Source of the DNA: Chloroflexi bacterium UBA6019
Lineage (GTDB): Bacteria > Chloroflexota > Dormibacteria > Dormibacterales > Dormibacteraceae
Length of the DNA: 17,149 bases
Assembly: GCA_002427995.1 (NCBI GenBank)
Contig: DIZV01000175.1
Coordinates: 3,979-21,127, forward strand
Reading direction: 5' to 3'
The notes beneath the pieces are model-generated. The model was not told where the DNA came from, made no database searches, and was given only the letters and a program-made list of their open reading frames with translations. Position 1 is the stretch's first letter. The number at the start of each line of letters is the position of its first letter. Below are positions 14,624 to 17,149 of this stretch, piece by piece. The translations under genes and the position numbers were made by a program.

Positions 14624-14652
14624 ATTGTACGGTAGTTACCGTAACCTGTCAA
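14624..14652 (-). promoter_or_regulatory. Sigma70-type promoter of the 73-aa/EamA/transketolase operon
   Basis: On the minus strand TTGACA (14652-14647), a 17-base spacer and TACAAT (14629-14624) make a nearly perfect housekeeping promoter. Transcription would start near 14617, leaving a leader of about 39 bases with a Shine-Dalgarno. The spacer carries a palindrome, so such a strong promoter is probably repressible. Confidence 0.75.
14628..14643. promoter_or_regulatory. 16-bp palindromic operator inside the promoter spacer
   Basis: TACGGTA and TACCGTA are perfect inverted seven-base arms around a two-base centre. A second palindrome, GTTAC-C-GTAAC (14635-14645), overlaps it. The operator covers most of the spacer and touches the -10 box of the minus-strand promoter, the classic place for a repressor. 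It lies between that operon and the divergent CGNR regulator gene, which makes the regulator the first candidate ligand; a TetR-like factor elsewhere is possible. Confidence 0.65.
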
Positions 14653-14705
14653 CACATTTCAGTGGTGTTGCCAATTAAACCGGTTGGAGGTAGGCTGAAT
14701 TCCCG

Positions 14706-15263
14706 ATGGCGAAAACCGCACCGGACCGCCTCGAGCTGGTCCAGGCGTTCATCAACACCGCCGACATCGAAGCCGGCACCGACAGCCTGGCCACGCCCGC
14801 CGGCCTCGAGGGGTGGCTGGTCGAGCGGGGCCTGGCCCCGGGCCCCCCGGACCCGCCCGAGTGCGACGGGCGCGAGCTGGAGACCGCGATCGCCCTCCGC
14901 GAGGCGCTCCGGGCCCTCTGCCTCGCCAACAACGGCGTCCACCCTGACCTCGCCGCCCGGCAGGCGCTCGATGCTGCTGCGGAGAACCTTCACCTCCACC
15001 TGACGGCTCGCTTCGGACGGGACGGGATGATCACCCTTGAGCCGGACGAGACCGGGGTGCGGCACGCGCTCGGACAGATCCTGACGATCGTCTTCGGCGC
15101 CCTTCACGACGGCACCTGGAGCCGCCTCAAGGCGTGCGCCTCGGAGAGCTGCCAGTGGGCCTTCTACGACCATTCCAAGAACCGCTCCGGCAACTGGTGC
15201 TCGATGGCCGAGTGCGGCAACCGGGCCAAGGTCCGCAGCTACCGGGCGCGCCAGGCAGGGTGA
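14706..15263 (+). CDS. CGNR zinc-finger protein (ABATE domain), predicted transcription regulator
   Basis: 185 aa. The N-terminal ABATE-like domain (about 1-130) starts LELVQAFINTADIEAGTD and includes ALREALRALCLANNG. The C-terminal CGNR zinc finger has Cys144, Cys149, Cys165 and Cys170, with WCSMAECGNRAKVRSYRAR at 164-182, the diagnostic part. The family is described as predicted stress-induced transcription regulators; the ligand is unknown. The ATG at 14706 is preceded by GGAGGT (14686-14691) at a long 14-base spacing. It also has TTGCCA, a 17-base gap and TAGGCT nine bases before the ATG, so a near-leaderless start is possible. It is divergent from the operator-bearing promoter and overlaps the esterase gene by four bases (GTGA). 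Confidence 0.92.
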   Translation: MAKTAPDRLELVQAFINTADIEAGTDSLATPAGLEGWLVERGLAPGPPDPPECDGRELETAIALREALRALCLANNGVHPDLAARQALDAAAENLHLHLTARFGRDGMITLEPDETGVRHALGQILTIVFGALHDGTWSRLKACASESCQWAFYDHSKNRSGNWCSMAECGNRAKVRSYRARQAG

Positions 15264-16201
15264 GCATCGACCCCGAGGCGCGGGCGTACCTGGTGGCCAC
15301 GGCTGCCCTCGGCCAGCCCACGCTGGCCGAGCTCGGCGCGGTGGCCGCTCGGCGGGCGGCGGTCGAGCGGGCGCCGATCCTGGGCGGAGCCCCCGAAATG
15401 GTCGACCGGGTCGAGAACCGGACCCTGCCCGGTCCGGCGAGGGAGATTCCGATCCGCGTCTACGCGCCGGCGGCCAACGCCTCCTCCCCGCTCCCCGTGC
15501 TCGCCTTCTTCCATGGCGGCGGCTGGGTCACCGGCGACCTCGACACCCACGATTCCGCCTGCCGGGGGCTGGCCAACCGGGGACGCTGCCTGGTGGTCGC
15601 GATCGACTTCCGCTGCGCGCCCGAGCACCCGTTCCCAGCCGCGCTCGATGACTGCTGGGCAGCGGTCGAATGGCTCGCGCGCGAAGGCGCCGAGCTGGGC
15701 GCCGACCCGGGCCGGCTCGCTGTCGGCGGGGACAGCGCCGGGGGCAACCTGGCCGCAGCAGTGGCTCTTCGCGCGCGGACCCGTGGCGGTCCCACGCTGG
15801 CGGCCCAGCTGCTGATCTACCCGGTTCTCGACTTCGACCTCGACACGGCCTCATACCGGGACCACGCGACCGGCTATGGCCTCACCCGAGAATCAATGCG
15901 CTGGTACTGGGAGCAATACCTGGGCGAGCGGGCGAGCGGAGTCTCGGCCGAGGCCGCTCCGCTTCGCGCGACAGACCACTCCCGCCTCCCGCCGGCGCTC
16001 GTGATCACCTGCGAGCTCGATCCGCTGCTCGACGAGGGGGTCGCCTATGCCCGCAAGCTGGCCGCCGCCGGGGTGCCGGTCGAGCATCTCACCGAGCCGG
16101 GCATGATCCACGGCTACTTCCGGATGGCGGGCGTCATCGCCCGAGCGCGCAAATCATGGGATGACTGCGGCCGCTTTCTGCGGCGGGAGCTGCGGAGCTA
16201 G
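15260..16201 (+). CDS. Alpha/beta hydrolase, hormone-sensitive-lipase-type esterase
   Basis: 313 aa, the normal HSL-family length. The oxyanion motif HGGGW is at 85-89, the nucleophile motif GDSAG at 157-161 with Ser159, the acid Asp254 in CELDPLLDEG, and the base His284 in GMIHGYF. A cap segment lies in the first 60 residues. No signal peptide, so it is cytoplasmic. The likely reaction is hydrolysis of short-chain carboxylic esters; the natural substrate is unknown. The frame is open further upstream, but the GTG at 15260 overlaps the CGNR stop as GTGA and gives the expected family N-terminus, so I chose it. The pairing suggests the CGNR protein controls this enzyme. Its TAG shares a CTAG with the stop of the opposing small membrane protein. 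Confidence 0.95.
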   Translation: MSIDPEARAYLVATAALGQPTLAELGAVAARRAAVERAPILGGAPEMVDRVENRTLPGPAREIPIRVYAPAANASSPLPVLAFFHGGGWVTGDLDTHDSACRGLANRGRCLVVAIDFRCAPEHPFPAALDDCWAAVEWLAREGAELGADPGRLAVGGDSAGGNLAAAVALRARTRGGPTLAAQLLIYPVLDFDLDTASYRDHATGYGLTRESMRWYWEQYLGERASGVSAEAAPLRATDHSRLPPALVITCELDPLLDEGVAYARKLAAAGVPVEHLTEPGMIHGYFRMAGVIARARKSWDDCGRFLRRELRS

Positions 16202-16410
16202 AGGTCCGGCAGGTTCTTGGGGCGGGCGAAGTTTGCCGCCACCAGGCTGAGGACGGCCAGGCCGCCGAATAGAAAGCCATGCGTGTGGTGCGGGCCATGG
16301 CCACTCGAGGTCAGGAACTGGATGGCGCCGACCCAATAGAGGACGGCCAGGAGCGCAAAGATGACGGCGAGGACGACCAGTCCCCCGGCGGCGGTCCAAC
16401 TGTTTGTCAT
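16198..16410 (-). CDS. Small two-helix membrane protein
   Basis: 70 aa from the ATG at 16410. Helix 1 is GGLVVLAVIFALLAVLYWVGAI (about 8-29) and helix 2 is FLFGGLAVLSLVAANFA (about 46-62). They are joined by a His-rich loop SSGHGPHHTHG. A longer frame to 16449 would run into uppP and adds only polar sequence, so I chose 16410, seven bases after the uppP stop. No strong Shine-Dalgarno is seen, so it probably depends on uppP transcription and translation. Proteins of this shape (short, two helices, GHGPHHTHG-like loop) occur in actinobacteria as unnamed hypotheticals; no function is known. The stop overlaps that of the esterase on the other strand. Confidence 0.75.
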   Translation of the reverse strand: MTNSWTAAGGLVVLAVIFALLAVLYWVGAIQFLTSSGHGPHHTHGFLFGGLAVLSLVAANFARPKNLPDL

Positions 16411-16417
16411 AGGAAAC

Positions 16418-17149
16418 CTAACGTAGCAGGAGGAGGGCGCCGGCTCCAACCCCGACGCAGTACGCGGCGTAGGGATCGAGGCGGCCGGAGCGGAAGTAGC
16501 GGAGCAGGAATCGGGCCGAGCCGTAGGCGGCCACCGCGGCCAGCACCGCGCCCAGCAGGTAGGCGCCGAGCGGGACGCCGGGATGAAGGAGCTGGGGCAC
16601 CTCCAGCAGGCCGGCGGCGGCGATGATCGGGGTCGCCAGGAGGAAGGAGAAGCGGGCGGACTCCTCGTGCCGGAGCCCGGCCAGGAGGCCTCCGGCCATC
16701 GTCACCCCGGAGCGCGAGATGCCCGGGAAGAGGGCCAGGACCTGGCAGACGCCGATCAGCGCGGCGTTGCGGTAACCCAGACCGCTGACCTCGGTGAACG
16801 CCTCCTCCTGCTCCTCCCGGTCGCGGCCCTCGAGCCGGGCGCGGCGCTCGGCCCGGCGGCGGAGCAGCTCGGCGCCGAAGAGCAGCACGCCGTTGACGAT
16901 GAGGAAGACCGCCGCCGCCCGGGGGCTGGCGAAAAGGGCCTGGAGCTGCTTTTGGAAGAAGACGCCAACCAGCCCGGTCGGCACCGTGCCCACCACCAGG
17001 AGCATCGCGAGCCTCTCGTCGCCGTCTCTCACCCCGCCCCGCAGCGCGGCCCGGATGAAGCCGCTGACGATCCCGAGCCAATCCCGCCAGTAGAGGACCA
17101 GCAGTGCCCCCGCCGTCCCCAGGTGGAGCAGCACCAGGAAGGGCAAAAA
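16418..17149 (-). CDS. uppP: Undecaprenyl-diphosphatase (5' partial)
   Basis: 243 residues are visible and the frame stays open to the window edge. About 30-40 N-terminal residues are missing, including the conserved Glu-rich first motif (typically GLTEFLPISSSGH). It dephosphorylates undecaprenyl diphosphate to recycle the lipid carrier for peptidoglycan and confers bacitracin tolerance; the protein is a polytopic membrane enzyme. The visible frame begins PFLVLLHLGTAGALLVLYWRDW and carries LVVGTVPTGLVGVFF and the second catalytic motif FPGISRSGVTMAGG, followed by ARFSFLLATPIIAAAGLLE. A charged cytoplasmic loop (RRRAERRARLEGRDREEQEE) separates the two halves. The TTG at 17146 is internal. It is followed after seven bases by the small membrane protein. 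Confidence 0.95.
   Translation of the reverse strand, partial: FLPFLVLLHLGTAGALLVLYWRDWLGIVSGFIRAALRGGVRDGDERLAMLLVVGTVPTGLVGVFFQKQLQALFASPRAAAVFLIVNGVLLFGAELLRRRAERRARLEGRDREEQEEAFTEVSGLGYRNAALIGVCQVLALFPGISRSGVTMAGGLLAGLRHEESARFSFLLATPIIAAAGLLEVPQLLHPGVPLGAYLLGAVLAAVAAYGSARFLLRYFRSGRLDPYAAYCVGVGAGALLLLR

Noticed and set aside
15134..15259. Longer N-terminus for the esterase
   Set aside because: It overlaps the CGNR zinc-finger coding region, and the GTG in the GTGA overlap gives the standard family length.
1..17149. CRISPR arrays, insertion sequences, phage genes or attachment-site duplications
   Set aside because: No spaced direct repeats, transposase or integrase motifs, or repeated tRNA 3' ends were seen. 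Apart from the one gene fragment, the window looks like stable chromosomal sequence.

Overview
The window is a high-GC (about 70% by eye), gene-dense bacterial chromosomal segment with no phage, transposon or CRISPR content. The gene content points to an actinobacterium or a related GC-rich terrabacterial lineage such as Dormibacterota or Chloroflexi. The pointers are a MoxR/DUF58/SpoIIM/RDD block in the order I recall from mycobacteria, a CGNR zinc-finger regulator, DUF2277, a human-type transketolase, and many starts that look leaderless. The phylum cannot be fixed from this sequence alone.

Layout. (1) 1-2841, plus: the C-terminal part of a large AAA-ATPase/TPR signalling protein, cut by the left edge, whose first residues resemble the tail of a class III nucleotide cyclase. 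(2) 2842-3643: a tRNA and remnant region holding tRNA-Glu(CTC) and tRNA-Val(CAC) on the minus strand, a secreted-protein gene fragment without a start, and a hairpin. (3) 3644-8769, plus: a tight five-gene operon of membrane protein, DUF4129, DUF4350, MoxR ATPase and DUF58. All four junctions can be read as four-base NTGA stop/start overlaps, two of them needing a CTG start. (4) 8714-10793: SpoIIM (minus) and an RDD protein (plus), divergent over only 26 bases with back-to-back -10 boxes, then DUF2277. Blocks 3 and 4 (apart from DUF2277) form one conserved envelope-associated MoxR-chaperone system. (5) 10790-14578, minus: a promoter with a palindromic operator in its spacer drives a 73-aa protein, an EamA transporter and transketolase. 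These are followed on the same strand by tRNA-Thr(TGT) and a lipoprotein gene. (6) 14706-16201, plus: a CGNR regulator overlapping an HSL-family esterase, divergent from block 5 and sharing the operator-bearing intergenic region. (7) 16198-17149, minus: the 5'-truncated undecaprenyl-diphosphatase gene uppP followed by a small two-helix membrane protein.

How the genes may work together. MoxR ATPases are thought to act as chaperones with vWA-type partners (here DUF58), and the DUF4129, DUF4350, SpoIIM and RDD proteins would form the membrane part. The CGNR regulator is the obvious candidate to bind the 16-bp operator and control both its own esterase operon and the divergent transporter/transketolase operon. 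Two convergent gene pairs end on a shared CTAG, where each strand reads TAG. The window's main interest lies in its translation and transcription architecture: NTGA coupling, CTG starts, leaderless starts and a symmetric divergent promoter.
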